DNA of 64,000 nt from Symbiodinium kawagutii (taxonomy: Eukaryota; Sar; Dinophyceae; Suessiales; Symbiodiniaceae): positions 41,615 through 105,614 of the forward strand of contig VSDK01028391.1 in the NCBI GenBank assembly GCA_009767595.1, read 5' to 3'. A program made the position numbers and the translations under genes. The notes under the pieces were generated by a model. The model was not told the origin of the DNA and did not search any database. It saw only the letters and a list, made by a program, of their open reading frames with translations. Of this stretch, positions 25,955 to 36,946 are shown piece after piece; within the stretch, counting starts at the first letter, position 1; each line of letters begins with the position of its first letter.

Positions 25955-28230
25955 CCACATGACCACCAACGCAAACCATTATGATTGTAATGGTAATCAT
26001 CATCATCACCATCACTGGTGCCATTGCTTCGGACTTCCAGAACTTACCACTACCAGGATGACGAGATTTCACCCACAAAACCGCATAAACTTCAATATGA
26101 AATCACCCAGCGGATCCGCAAATGCAGTTGCAGGTGACGTCAAAGACCACAAGGGATATGGGAGCAGCATTGCCACCATCACGGTCAGAAAGCCAATGCC
26201 CGTGCAAACTAAGCCCTGGAGCCTGGCAGGATGTGATGGCATGAATCGAAACCGATCAATGCACCAGATGAGTTTTCAGCTACCAAGGGAGATTAATGGT
26301 CTAAACTACCCACTATCAATGCATCTCCCGTATGTAGCTAAATCAGCTTGTCAATTCATCTCCCTTTGTAGCTTCAGGGTCGTCAACGGCATCTTTCAGA
26401 TGGTTGTGGCTTTGTCTCGCAGTTTTCCTCTCTTCTCCAAGGTGCAAAGTGTCTGTCTCCAGCGTCCAATTCCCAGACCATGGAGGGGTGATGACAGCTT
26501 GAACGTCAGGATTCAAGAAGACCATCCAAGTACCTCGACAAACTGCTGTCCCAACGCCCCCCTGAGGTCATCCTTTGGGCTGGAGCGGTGACTTGTTCCA
26601 TGTTGTTCAACCTATGCTGCATGTAATGTATTGCAACACAGGTTTCACACATGTTCACATCCCCGCGTTATGGACGAGGTGCTGGCGAAATTGGAGATGG
26701 CGAACATCTGCAAGGTCAAGTTGAGGTTGAGCAACATGACTATGCAAACGTAGCAGCCACCAATGGAAACACCCAACCAGAAGTCCTGAGCTCCAACAAC
26801 CTTCATCTGCAAAGATAAGTCCAAGTGACCAGCAAAGTGACGAGCCAATGCATGTGGGTGTCATTTTTTCGCACGCATAAAAAGAGCCATCACAGGTTTT
26901 TATGTTTAAGTTTATGTGGACAAGGCCTATCTTTAGCCAGTGAACAACCACACAGTTTGCAATCGGCAGAACTGAATGACTTAATTTTTCAGGGCCGACG
27001 TCAAAGCAGGACCCACCATTTGGACCATGATCCCCCAACTTCCAAACTCTAAAAAACCATAGCCATGTAGCACGCTCTTGCCCCACATAGCCGTACGGAC
27101 AAATGGTGTACAATATCCAGCCCATAAAGGCTGCAAGGATAGTACCTCAGCTTTCCGAAGGTGCTGGACGACCCCGCACAGCACATCTGATCGGTGCATC
27201 CTTGACGCTACCTCCGAGAAACCATTTTCGTCAACATGCCATGACTTCCCATTTTATGAACAGCTTCATAAGCTGATTCATAAGCATTTCATTCAGCATC
27301 CCCCCCCTGCAATGTGTTGTCCGCGAGCAGAAATGCCGATGCACCTTTGATGCCGGAAATCGCGATGTCCTTGGATGCGACACAAGATTGCCTTCAGACT
27401 GGTCTTGGTGAACCACCTCCTTCAAATCCCATTCTGTGAGCCATGGCACGCACATCCGTGCACAAGGATTGTTGTATCGACAATTGTGCGAAGTATGCAC
27501 TCAATGCGAGTGATTCTAAGAGGAGTGATGCAGTATTATGTAGTTGAACATGGATGAAGCACCAGGAAAGAAAATAACAAGTGTGGGGAATTCATTGTTG
27601 TCTCGTGGCAGAGCGAATTCATGGAAAGTGCACTGAATTGACTGAATTGTTCTCTGGTCAAACCCACCTCTCAAACACCCAACCTCGCTACACCCTCACA
27701 ATCACTTGCAGTCAAGCGCTCACACTTCGAAATGCCAATGGATCGAGCGACACGAAGTGGTTTTTGGTCCGCTACTGCTGTGAAATGATGAAACCAACAT
27801 CAGATTGCCATCATAAAAACACACTATATACAAATATCATCCACTACCAGCCCGAACAGCACATCACATCACTTGGTGACCTCAAATGGCAGCCAGGATT
27901 CAAAGGCCTCTCCAAAGGTCTTCCCAAGGTTGAAAACTATGAAAACACAAACGCTACCTGACAAGCTGCATTCAGTGGGGGGTCCCATCAAAAAACATGC
28001 GACTTGTGTCTCAGCACGAGCATTTTCTGACACAAAAGCAGGCAAAATGATGTGAAGGCAAGCTTGATCTTCGTTCGCGTTCGTTTGGGCAAAATCGCCA
28101 CTGATGATGCCCAGCTGCTGCTGTAGATGCCGTACTTGATGATCATATCCTTCGTCTCTGAGACTCCCTCTGGGATGATCACAGGGATGCTGCAAATCAG
28201 CAGGAACAAGGCACCTCTGAAAGCCACCTC
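17199..28230 (-). CDS. Probable large FUSC-like two-module membrane protein (exons only partly assembled)
   Basis: A run of minus-strand exons whose order recalls algal FUSC/aromatic-exporter-like proteins: TM block, soluble block, second TM block, soluble block. Exons: about 28000-28227 (FRGALFLLICSIPVIIPEG), about 27880-27964 (FIVFNLGKTFGEAFES), about 26985-27199 (GSWGIMVQMVGPALTSALK), about 26650-26840 (FWLGVSIGGCYVCIVMLLNL), 25336-25465 (VKVLRMMVEYYCKQRP), 24845-24988 (LIKAAWWECRLAWIALALTS), 24271 to about 24396 (RIYDLAFNAWTVSAAEA), about 23400-23535 (AISDGQLSPEEV), about 20490-20640 (PLLLSMYSGSALVNDL), about 19690-19755 (KFQQLVAALVQGI), about 19040-19302 (FLWTFGGLFVYFHSRNFSTV), and 17199 to about 17580. 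Only 25336-25465 joined to 24845-24988 is phase-checked. It could be more than one gene. The family call is from memory of motif spacing. Confidence 0.35.
18090..18360. repeat. AT-rich TA/AAATA microsatellite field
   Basis: Repeated ATATATAT, AAATATG and AATAAATAA blocks; probably intronic. No gene seen from 17.9 to 18.7 kb. Confidence 0.9.
19040..19302 (-). CDS. Two-helix membrane exon
   Basis: Encodes VTFLWTFGGLFVYFHS, then STVGVLAAAFGASTLLAVSC and a short basic tail, ending near donor GAGAG|GTTGTA. The pattern fits the last helices of a FUSC-like module. Confidence 0.4.
20490..20659 (-). CDS. Membrane exon of the second TM module
   Basis: After acceptor GACCCAG| the frame reads GYFGWGELIPPKSPAIAATA then PLLLSMYSGSALVNDLS. 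The helix plus G-S-A-L-x-N-D-L turn resembles FUSC-like proteins. The plus strand also has an open frame here, so the call is tentative. Confidence 0.35.
22490..22640. repeat. Polypurine tract
   Basis: About 150 bp almost entirely A and G on the plus strand (GGAAGGAAGG, GGAGAGAAGG, AAGAAGAG units). Confidence 0.8.
22855..23035. repeat. Degenerate ACA/ATG trinucleotide repeat
   Basis: Repeats of ACAACGACAAT/GCAACGAC units. All frames are open and give Thr-, Val- or Cys-rich products, so they are not evidence of a gene. Confidence 0.7.
23685..23802. repeat. CA/TA and TCTATA microsatellite
   Basis: ACACAC, TATATA, poly-T, then TCTATA repeats. Confidence 0.95.
24845..24988 (-). CDS. Membrane exon with clean splice sites
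   Basis: Exactly 48 codons between acceptor GGCTCAG| (24990-24989) and donor GCCGAA|GTGAGA. It contains one hydrophobic helix (AWIALALTSPLVLTCLHYLL) after an Asp-rich start. It joins exon 25336-25465 (donor GGGAG|GTGCAG) in phase. Assigned to the FUSC-like gene. Confidence 0.5.
25336..25465 (-). CDS. Soluble helical exon upstream of 24845-24988
   Basis: One base plus 43 codons between GCCAG| and GGGAG|GTGCAG. The product is charged and helical (NIVKVLRMMVEYYCKQRPN, YYKDAVLRSLRE) and fits the soluble domain after a TM block. Confidence 0.45.
25873..25962. repeat. CATCGT/CAT trinucleotide repeat
   Basis: Pure CATCGTCATCAT-type array; the long poly-His frame through it (25716-26591) depends on the repeat. 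Confidence 0.95.
26650..26840 (-). CDS. Membrane exon
   Basis: Minus-strand frame with a long hydrophobic stretch (FWLGVSIGGCYVCIVMLLNL) followed by LTLQMFAISNFAS. Placed in the first TM block of the FUSC-like gene. Confidence 0.35.
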
Positions 28231-29439
28231 CTAGGAGTCCGTTAGCACGGGCATGACTGGTGGAAGGACAAATTAAAAGCAAATGCCGTGTGGCAAATGC
28301 CACCCGACATCATCCAACCGCAAGTAGGACCTAAAGCTTTCATCACTTGCCAAACTATGTCCAAAGCTATTCATTTTGCAGGGCACAAAATGCATCAAGA
28401 TTCGGCGTTAGTGGCGAATCTGGGGTTCCATTGGTACCCAAACAGCCGCTGTATGCCAGATCGAACAAAGCCTCGAGCTTGGGACTCAAAACGCACTCCA
28501 CGGGTTCGTGCGTCGACCTCCAAGGTTCGTGTGCTGATCAACTTCTCCTGCCGCGTATGGAAAGTTTAGCCCTGGTTGTTGCCAGTGGCCATGCTGTGGG
28601 CGTGCTATTTGTCACAAAGTTTTTCAGGTAAAGGGAAACTTTTGCTGGTACCTTCAGGTTGCAAGCATTTCGCCGTATTTCTGCTTTTTTCAATCTCATG
28701 AGTCAAGATTCAAACAGATTTTGAGACACGCTTGAAAAGTATCATACGCGGTTCTGTTTGCAAACACCTGGTTGCCTAAACAGTGCCAACGGTTTTGGCA
28801 ATTGACTTGAGCGTATACATGAAGGAGGTGATGTGCATGCCTCGAAAACACATGAATGTCAATGCTTGTCTGAGATCAAGAATTTTCAGATTTTTAATCA
28901 TGCCTGCATGTGAACGCATGACTGCCCTGGTGCGCATGTCCAAAAATATGAATCATCACCTGCATGACATTGCATCCACCATGCCTAGAGAAGGCTACCA
29001 TCTCAAACAGAAAACGGTTGGCTGATGTTGGCTGTACAACTGAGCGTTAATCTTGAGAACGGGGGTCGAACGAGACGGTACTACTGATAGGGACCAGCAA
29101 ACATAAAAGAATTCACCATACTTACAATATCTTGCACTGAGAAAAACGATCATATCGATACTAAGAGTAATATTATCAGTAATAATCAATGATAATAGTA
29201 TTAATAATAATAATCAGATCAAATCATGAAACCATGACACCTAACTACATCTTGCAATCATCTTGTAGGCAAACGCCACACCAGGTTGAGGAGCTGGGCA
29301 TCACAGGAGCTTGAGACCATTTCTGGGACCTATTCCGGACTCTTTCAGCCGCTAGTGGCAGCAGTGAAGATGAGAAGAATTGATGGATGGTTGATGGATG
29401 CTTACCTGAACCAGGGATGAAGCATTGACTTCTTCAGCT

Positions 29440-29690
29440 CAACCACTGTGGATGTCGCTCCGGTCCTGCTCTGGCCTCTCTTCGTCCATATTTCGCACTG
29501 AAATGTGTCACGACGAGCAAGGAGGAATCTAGGGCATCTTCTAGGCATCTAGCCACTTGATGCCAATTGATCATCTTGTCTGCGGAAACCGTCCAGTAAG
29601 GTGCAGGTGAATTGCAATCAAACTGTTCGCTGCGAGGGTCCGGAGATGCACTTGCGCTTGCCTTTTCTGTTGGCACACCGAACTCAAAGT
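29440..29690 (-). CDS. Candidate exon
   Basis: Open minus frame after ATGAAG|: SASASPDPRSEQFDCNSPAP, then DKMINWHQVARCLEDALDSS and LLVVTHFSAKYGRREAR. Composition strongly protein-like, family not recognised. It lies between the FUSC-like and S1 genes. Confidence 0.35.
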
Positions 29691-29749
29691 ACCTTCATAT
29701 CCTTCATGTGTTGAGATGTGATGGCGGAACTGCTGAATTAGGATAGATT

Positions 29750-29822
29750 ACATGAATGGATGGATGCATGGATGGATAGATAGGCAAATAGAGGGATGGA
29801 TGGATAGATGGATGGATCGCAG
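29750..29822. repeat. ATGG/ATAG tetranucleotide repeat
   Basis: GGATGGATAGATGGATGG-type units. Confidence 0.9.
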
Positions 29823-29984
29823 ATTTATGATTCATTACATACATAGCACATCGAGAAACAACTTGATAATCATTGATAGCTGGATAGATCAACAGGTTCT
29901 GTTCGTTCGTCCATGTTTGCAGGCAATAGGGCAAGATGTCCTGGAGCACGCACAGATCGACACACACACACAAAAATAACCACT

Positions 29985-30100
29985 TTTCTGAACAAGCTTC
30001 CCTCTGTCCACCTGTCTGGGGACAGATCTGCCGCGTTCCAAGGTGCTTCGACACCAAAGAAGTTGGGCATTCCCGGCAGGGGCCGACTCCGAGGCAACGG
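29985..30100 (-). CDS. Candidate exon
   Basis: Minus frame PLPGMPNFFGVEAPWNAADL then SPDRWTEGSLFRKV. Its 3' side enters a CA repeat. Not recognised. Confidence 0.3.
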
Positions 30101-30522
30101 AGCAACAAAGCAACTCTGTCTACGGAGCTACACCGGGATGTACTTACTGAACTATCGGTGTTTGGGCAAAGTCGGTGAGTGACCTCCATGCATAGCCAAC
30201 AGTCAGGCTTTGCAAGCTGGAAGACTGGGCAGCTACTACAGCCATGGCAGCACAAAAGCTGCTGAAATACTCTGTAGCATAGTTCCAATGGCTTTGAAAC
30301 TGACGTTGCCCGTGATATCCCCCATGGCTTGTCAGCCCCTGCCAGGAACTGGTGCAGTTTCAAACGCTTTGCACCTCATAGGAATCTTGAAGCCATGAAA
30401 CTGGTACAAAGCTGCGCTACAGCAATGGGTTGCAGTGAAAAAATGTACGAACAGTGCGACAAGACCTGTTTGTGAAAGCTCGTGCGCAACATTTCAGGGC
30501 TCCTTGGGCACCTTTCTTCATT

Positions 30523-30637
30523 TGGCTGTGGGTCAAAACCCTGTACCCCTGGTTCCCCATCATTAACCATTGGTTTCCCTTTAAAATCGTTGGTTATTAT
30601 ACCCCATTGATGGTTGGTTAATATTGACCCATGGCCA
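30523..30637 (+). mobile_element. MITE-like element, family M1 (TIR TGGCTGTGGGTCA)
   Basis: 115 bp bounded by TGGCTGTGGGTCA and TTGACCCATGGCCA. Interior contains CCTGTACCCCTGGTTCCCC and a TGGTTGGTTAATATT end. It shares end and interior sequence with the copies at 40014, 47088, 47505 and about 47630. No coding capacity, so non-autonomous. Confidence 0.8.
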
Positions 30638-31014
30638 TTTCTTTACTGAAATAGTTTGGAATTTCGTTGTCGCACAGATCTTGGCTCAGTTTTTGGGCTT
30701 TCAAGATTCCTTGTGCGGCCACGAGAGTAATGGGCAGCAAACATCAGCAACGGTCTTGTGACCTGTTCTGAGCCATTTGTGTCATCCAAACAAGCCTTTG
30801 AGCCCAGAAGCTTCTGGATAGGACATGGAAAAACAATGAAAAAAGAACAAAAACTAGATAAAATAACATTTAAAAACAATAAAAACAACAAGAAACAACA
30901 TGAAACAAGTAGCATCATCTGGGAGCATCCCTTGCTCAGGATCCTCCCCTTTACTAGGCTCAGGTTGGGCCAGTTCCTGCGAAACAAATGAAACTTCCAT
31001 GAGCCGTGGAACGC

Positions 31015-34000
31015 CTAGTTGGTCGTAGTGGGTGCCACGGTGATCTGACCTTTTGCCACATCCACGTCCACCACTCGGACCTAAAGCACCAGGAAGTGAA
31101 ATTCGTTGACGATGACACATTGAGTCGTGGCAATCTGCGGTTCACCGACACAGGGAAAACCTTCTTAGAATCAGGGCGAATGGTGGAAGTCAATGACCTG
31201 TGCCCGGCCAATCTCTGCCCAGGAACTCGCATCTCTTTTCCCGGAGGTGAGCCCAATCGCAAAGCCTCGGCCCTTTCCTTGTTGCTGGCTCCAGGAACTG
31301 TCCTGACAGCCCAGCACTGCAAATTTCAGGTTGCAGGTTGTAGCACTGTTGAACTCACGCATCGAATCAAATGTGTACAATATGCTTCATACATGAACCA
31401 TATGCAAAGATACAATATGCTCAATGTCTTTGTATCTTTCTAATTCTTTCTGTGTATCCTTATCTGTGCACACCAAGGCATACCCACGATTGCTGCTGTG
31501 TGCACGCACCGGCGCTGACTCATGCTCTTTTAAACATCAACAAGCCAATGATGGCACGCATACACACACACACACACACCTGTACATGTGTATACATATG
31601 CACATATACTCAGGCTTTTACATTCTGCACGATCAAGGAAACGAAGGCCGTTAACCATTTTTGGTGACTGCGTTGCATCATGGCATGATCTTAATTGAGA
31701 ACGTGATGACTCCTTCGCATCTCTGGCCAGAGTAGCGCGATGCCCTACAAGGGAGCTCGAAAGTTACGACGTTCCCAGGTTTGCGCTTAACAGAATATCA
31801 AACCAGGCAAAGTTAGACGCCTCCTCCTGTGGGCTACCAGTCTACCCAGTCTCTGCTAGTACCAACTACCACGGACCAACCCATCACCCAAGCCCAGTGA
31901 GGGACCCGGCGCCCGCCCTGCATCCCAGCATCTTCAATGGAATGAGACCATTGGAAACAGCACCCAGATCGACGAAGGCACCGATCCGTGGATTGATGTG
32001 GACCACTGTGGCGTCATAGATTTCACCCTTCCTTGGAGCCAAGTCTTTCAGATTCCCATTCGCCAGGGAAGGAACTCTGCAGAACAAGACCGTGGGATGC
32101 CTGCAGCTACTTGCCAGCAATCCCAACAACTGCAACCAGGATCTAAGAGACGTGACAACCTGAGAGGACTTTCATGTTTCGAACGTTTAATAACCAGCCT
32201 GCCGGAAACTTTTCACTGTAGACCTGCTGCACTTAGAAATGGCCATGGGATGCCGTGGGTGCTGGTGGAATTTGTGCCGCAAACATGGGTGAATGCAGAT
32301 CCTAGCGAATGCGCGGAGATGCACAGGTCGGAAAGACTCCAATCCCACAGCTCCAAAGACCGTTTGATGCCGAGCTGCACCAGCTGGGATACTCGCAGCC
32401 GACCTTTAAAGGTGTCCTGGTACGTGCGTGCTACCCTTTTCAAGAAGAAGGAGTAGAAGAACGAGTAGAAGAACGACCACAACAAACACAAGGACCACAA
32501 AAACAACGAAGACAACACAAAGTGATGACTGATGACCCAAAGTGATGGCAAACCAATACTTTTTGAAGCGAATTCACTTCACTGCTTGTTGCATCCTCTT
32601 ACATCCTATTGCCATCTTTCACCCGCAAAGCCCAGGGTCCAGCATCGACAAAGCCATGAAGTCCTTGCGAAACCTGGTTGCACATGGTTGCACTGGTTCA
32701 GCGCTAGAGCTCAGGCAGGTGATGTTATCCCGGCATCCTTTGCCCTCACGGATCCATCTTGCAGAACAATTGGATCAAGCTTGGGCTTAAAGCATCTAAG
32801 CGCATCTAAGCGCATCTAAGCACCCAAGCTGCAAATGAGACAAGTTCGGAAGCTATTTCAGACAGCTAAGTAGCATAGTGGCTTCTTGTAATAGTTCAAA
32901 AGCGTAAGCAATTTTAAACGCAGTTCAGTAATAATTCTAAGCTCTTATCGCTTTCTCGAACATCGAAAGAGAACTCTATTTGGCACAATCGCTTGTCGTG
33001 ATAGATTAAGAGCTACGCTGCCTAGTGTACTGACCCGAGGAATGGCTGCGGCCAGCTTGCTGACTATCTTGCTGATTCTCTTCCTTCTGTCCTCCGATAA
33101 TCTAACTGCTTGAGCACTTCTCAAAAGAAAAACGCGTCAAGTGTACATACAGTGTTGCAACAGCTCGAAGCTCAATCGCTTTTTTTCAAAAATTGCTGAG
33201 GGATCTTAGCATTGCTTGTGTTACTGTAACAAGAACTTCATCATTCACCATTTGGTTGGGGGAAATCCTATACTGCTAGGCACAAATGGTGCAACCATTG
33301 AATTTTCCTTTTTGAGTTTGTTGGGTATTATCCCCCGTAAAATTGATGGCTAACTGCGCGACCCAGAATTCCACAACTCACTTCGCTTCATTTCCATTCA
33401 CTTCCACAACTCGTTTCCCGCGCAGATCGAGTGACTGCTTCACGAAACATCTCACCTCCTCGCCCTTTCGGAGCACCTCTCCTGGCTGCTTCACTTCCAC
33501 TTGGCTCAGGTCCTTGGAACTCCCGGTGGAGGGACCTGTACAGGACCTCTGTCTACAATCTCTTGTGGCTTCCATGGATGGCATCTACTTCACTGAACTG
33601 TTCTGTACGGTTCTAGTGAGCCATTCTTGAACACTACCAATTCACTCAACCATTGGAGGCTTTCGTTTAAAAGCACTACTAATCATATCCAATCAGTATC
33701 AATATGTGTCAACTACCAACTGCTTTTGTTAACTATTCTCAACCTTTGCTAACCTGCGTGGGTCGCCTGATCAACAAATGGTATAGTAGTTGTCCGGCAT
33801 CTAAGTACTAAATATGGACCCTCTTCGCCTCGAAAGATCTTGAAAATTCTTGAAACCCGTATTCAAAGCAAAATTACAATGTCCCATGATGATGATGCCT
33901 CAGCTTGATACCACGGCTCCGATTTGTGCATGCGTCCTCTACCTCAACAAGCATTGCAAGGGTTGGGGAACGTTGAATGTGCAGCAGTCTCAAATTTCAA

Positions 34001-35614
34001 ACAATGTTTCCCTCTCGAGTCAAAGAGTCAAACCTACTGCTGAATTTTGGTGCCAAGCTCGGCTTCATGCAAGTCATTGTGACGACTCATGCTTGCATGC
34101 GCTGCCCATGCTCGAACCGGGCCTTTCAGCGTTCCAGTAATCATTATTGAAGTCTTACCTTCAAGAAGTCTGGAAGTGCTTTGCTTGCATATTGTGTCAA
34201 ATATTGAACCATCTGTTCACTAAGCAAGGCCTCCAAAACATAAGGCTCCAGTCTTCTCTCATGTTGCCACCCACGCATTTGGAAAGCTTTCAATCAAAAA
34301 AAGTGAACGGAGCACGTTCAGCCAAGGTGCCACCATCCACAGTCAGTTCCACCCACACATCGTCGAACGACACCACAGTGGCAGTGACAGAGTCGCCAAT
34401 CTCCAGCACACCCTGCAAACATCTGCTGCCACAGAAAAGGCTGGGAAGCCAATTGGACCAACTTGGGTGGACCTTTGCATATGCCCCTTTGAGAACTGCC
34501 AGCTACCGTCACTGCAGTGGCCTCCTCCATATAGTCATGGTGTTCCCAGAATGAATGCATTCACCATCCTTCGTTGATATTGACAAAACAGTAAACTATC
34601 ATCAAGTTGGTGGCTTCAACCCCTATGAAAAACATCAGTCAACCAATCAGTGGTAAATAATTACTCGGAAAAATGCCAAATCTTACAAAACCACCAACCA
34701 GTAGACCATCATTCACCATCATTCACTGAATCATTCACCCATGCACCGGGCATCAAACAGCCATCCCTGGAATCCGAGGTGATCGAGGTGCATCTTTGCC
34801 AGCATCCGCTCGCGAGGCATCACTGGTAGCATCCGGTGCCGCTGCTTGCGCTTGCAAGCGCCTGACCAACGGAATGCGAAGAACAGGTTGCAGCTCCACC
34901 CTGCACAGGCGTCAGGATGACTGAGACAAGACACCGACAACAGGCAGCTCCCCACAACAAAGCGCTCCCAAAGTGCATCGCAAAGCTTTCAAGGGTGGTG
35001 CAACAGAATGTGCTTCAACGCTTGAGGTATGAAAGTATGCATGATGTACGAATGTATGAATACATTCATGCACTCAGGTATGCACAGCATGTGTGTGTGC
35101 ATCTATGCATGTGCATATGCACGTTTGCAAATATGCATGTCTGTAACGACCGGTCTACAAACAAGCAAGAACACGTGCATCCATGGGGCAAACCTGCAGT
35201 GAGCATGGAGGCGTGTAGGAATGCCACTTGCCTTTGTCACGTCTGTCGTGTGTGGGCGCAGGTTTCGTCGTGCTCTCTTTTGCTCTTTCCGTGCGCATGC
35301 ACACTACAACTGCGCGAATACCTATGGGACTGCCATGTATATGGTGTATATATGGTGCGTTGGCGGGTCTGTTTGCCACAGATGCGCATCCAATGTAAGG
35401 ATGGACATGTAAGACGCTTTCAGATCTTTCAGAAGTTCAGTTGTCAAAACTGCAAACCTGCTTGAAAATGCTTGAAATATCTTGAAATCTGATGGCATGT
35501 CTCACCTCACCTTGGCACGAAGGTGTTAAAGCTCCAGCCACCCGCGAAGACGCACAGGAGGACGCACAGCCCGCTGCTGCGCCGCACGGGCATGGCAGGC
35601 GCTGTGGGCCGCAT
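31015..35614 (-). CDS. Plastid-targeted protein with two S1 RNA-binding domains
   Basis: Nuclear gene for an S1-domain protein, probably acting on RNA or ribosomes in the plastid. Exon 1 (35511-35614) opens with ATG and a signal peptide (MRPTAPAMPVRRSSG, then a hydrophobic CVLLCVFAGGW core) followed by SFNTFVP. Exon 2 (about 34759/34762-34900) is an Arg/Ala-rich transit region (VELQPVLRIPLVRRLQ). Exon 3 (34316-34412, LEIGDSVTATVVSFDDVWV) and exon 4 (33382-33535, GEVLRKGEEVRCFVKQSLDL) form the first S1 domain. Exon 5 (about 31915-32076, KGEIYDATVVHINPRIGAFV) begins the second, and the last exon (31015-31080, VRVVDVDVAKGQITVAP, stop TAG) ends it. Phases agree across exons 1-5. About 15 residues of the second S1 domain are not placed. 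A possible tiny exon reading RKPGNV lies near 31.77 kb. Two S1 domains are fewer than in bacterial S1, so this is not called ribosomal protein S1. Confidence 0.75.
34605..34700. mobile_element. MITE-like element, family M3, in an S1-gene intron
   Basis: About 96 bp from GTTGGTGGCTTCAACCCC to AAAACCACCAACC. Similar throughout to 38321-38420 (TTCAACCC-TATGAAAA, CAGYCAACCA). Within the intron between exons 2 and 3 of the S1 gene. Confidence 0.65.
35511..35614 (-). CDS. Exon 1 of S1 gene: start codon and bipartite plastid-targeting leader
   Basis: ATG at 35614-35612, donor CCAAG|GTGAGG at 35510. The leader has a basic n-region, a hydrophobic core and a Trp-Ser-Phe end, then F-V-P. This is the signal-peptide plus FVAP-like motif layout of dinoflagellate plastid proteins. 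The ATG is favoured because the encoded leader makes biological sense and phase matches exon 2. Confidence 0.65.
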
Positions 35615-36184
35615 GGCAGTTCAGTTGAGCTGTCGGTGGTAGCGTTGCCGTGCTGAGCTGTGCTTGGAAATCGATGCACTGAACCTTTGAAGACACATTG
35701 ACACATGGCTCCGCAATCTTTTCATCTCATTCTCAACAGATTTCACAAGTGGTTCGTGACCCAACACTGACTAGAATATGGCATCTATTGCCATCTGTCG
35801 GCATGTAATCCAACAATCAGGTCTGCAAAAGAAATGGTACAAAGGCAGCAAGGTATGTGATCATCCTTGGTGTGATCTGACGTTTTGTTGTACACGCAGT
35901 CATGGCCACCTTGCCAAGCTCTTGTCGTTCTTGACAAAGGGAACAGTATGGCTGCAATACGCCGGTGAAATGCTTCCGTGGCTGATGCAGAAGGCCTTTC
36001 AAAAGACCATGGGGGGTCTGACATGCTTCGACCACATGGCCGTGTCCATACATTGATGTGACGGTTGCCCAACCGAAGATGCTTGTTCTTCAGAAGCTTG
36101 CTGGTACCGTGATCGCTGTGAAGTTGTGACCCCCATGTAGGCGCATATGCACCTCTCTCGTGTTGATTTTACATAAACAAATTA

Positions 36185-36230
36185 TATATATATAAATATG
36201 TATCTCTCTCTCTCTCTCTCTCCCTCCCCC
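36185..36230. repeat. TA then TC microsatellite
   Basis: ATATATATAA followed by a CTCTCT run. Confidence 0.95.
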
Positions 36231-36304
36231 TGTGTTGCATCAAACTCCTCCACCCAAAACAACAGGCATGAAAAATGAGTCAAGGCCGATACTGGCATTC
36301 CAAT

Positions 36305-36622
36305 CTAGTAAGCCCCACCGGCTTTGAGATGCAGTCGGTGAAGTGCAGCATGTCTTGCATGCTCTATGCCGATCATGCACTGTTGGTCTACATATGCCCC
36401 CACTATGGCTTTGTCTTCCCTGAATGGTGAGCTCATTGCTGCCTCAGCCATTGTTTCGATGACAGGACCGCCACATCTCAGCCAGGGGCAGTCTGAGGTA
36501 CAGCTCTCGCAAACCGACCGCTGGGTCTCAGCTCCAAACACAATGCCCCAAGGACCGCAGCAGCCGTTGGCACAAACCTTGACGTAGCACGCTGTGGGGC
36601 AGTCGCTGACAAAGAGTGACAA
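36305..36622 (-). CDS. Candidate Cys-rich exon
   Basis: 105-codon minus frame with Cys-rich start (DCPTACYVKVCANGCCGPWG) and soluble end (MAEAAMSSPFREDKAIVGAY). The plus strand also has an open frame of lower quality. No family recognised. Confidence 0.3.
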   Translation of the reverse strand: MSLFVSDCPTACYVKVCANGCCGPWGIVFGAETQRSVCESCTSDCPWLRCGGPVIETMAEAAMSSPFREDKAIVGAYVDQQCMIGIEHARHAALHRLHLKAGGAY

Positions 36623-36946
36623 TCATCTTTGTTCAAGAAATGAACACTCGAGGAACCTCACTATTCAGTTTATGGGGCATTCACGGTCAATGAATGCCAA
36701 GGATGATAATGATGGCGATGGCTGAGAATGTAAATGCAAATCAATAAGACATATATGTACATACATAAATATATACACAAAATGAAAAAACACACAAGTT
36801 GATTAAATATTGGAACAAAAACGCATCTATCTATCTATCTTTCTATCTATCTACCTATCTGCAGTACTCAAATTGATACACATAATAAGTATACAGAACT
36901 CATTTATAGTCATTTCACATATCTGGTCATACATCATACAAAATCT

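Noticed and set aside
25716..26591. 291-residue plus-strand frame with a poly-His tract
   Set aside because: The His tract is a CAT microsatellite. The rest has poor composition, and minus-strand frames (for example about 26345-26590) look at least as good.
31006..31443. 145-residue plus-strand frame
   Set aside because: Antisense to the last S1 exon and its intron; no family similarity.
31998..32551. Coding-like frames on both strands
   Set aside because: They lie inside the S1-gene intron between exons 4 and 5, whose phases join directly, so no exon is needed there. This also shows that short coding-like frames in this genome are unreliable.
34147..34554. 135-residue plus-strand frame
   Set aside because: Antisense to S1 exon 3, which is confirmed by phase and domain.
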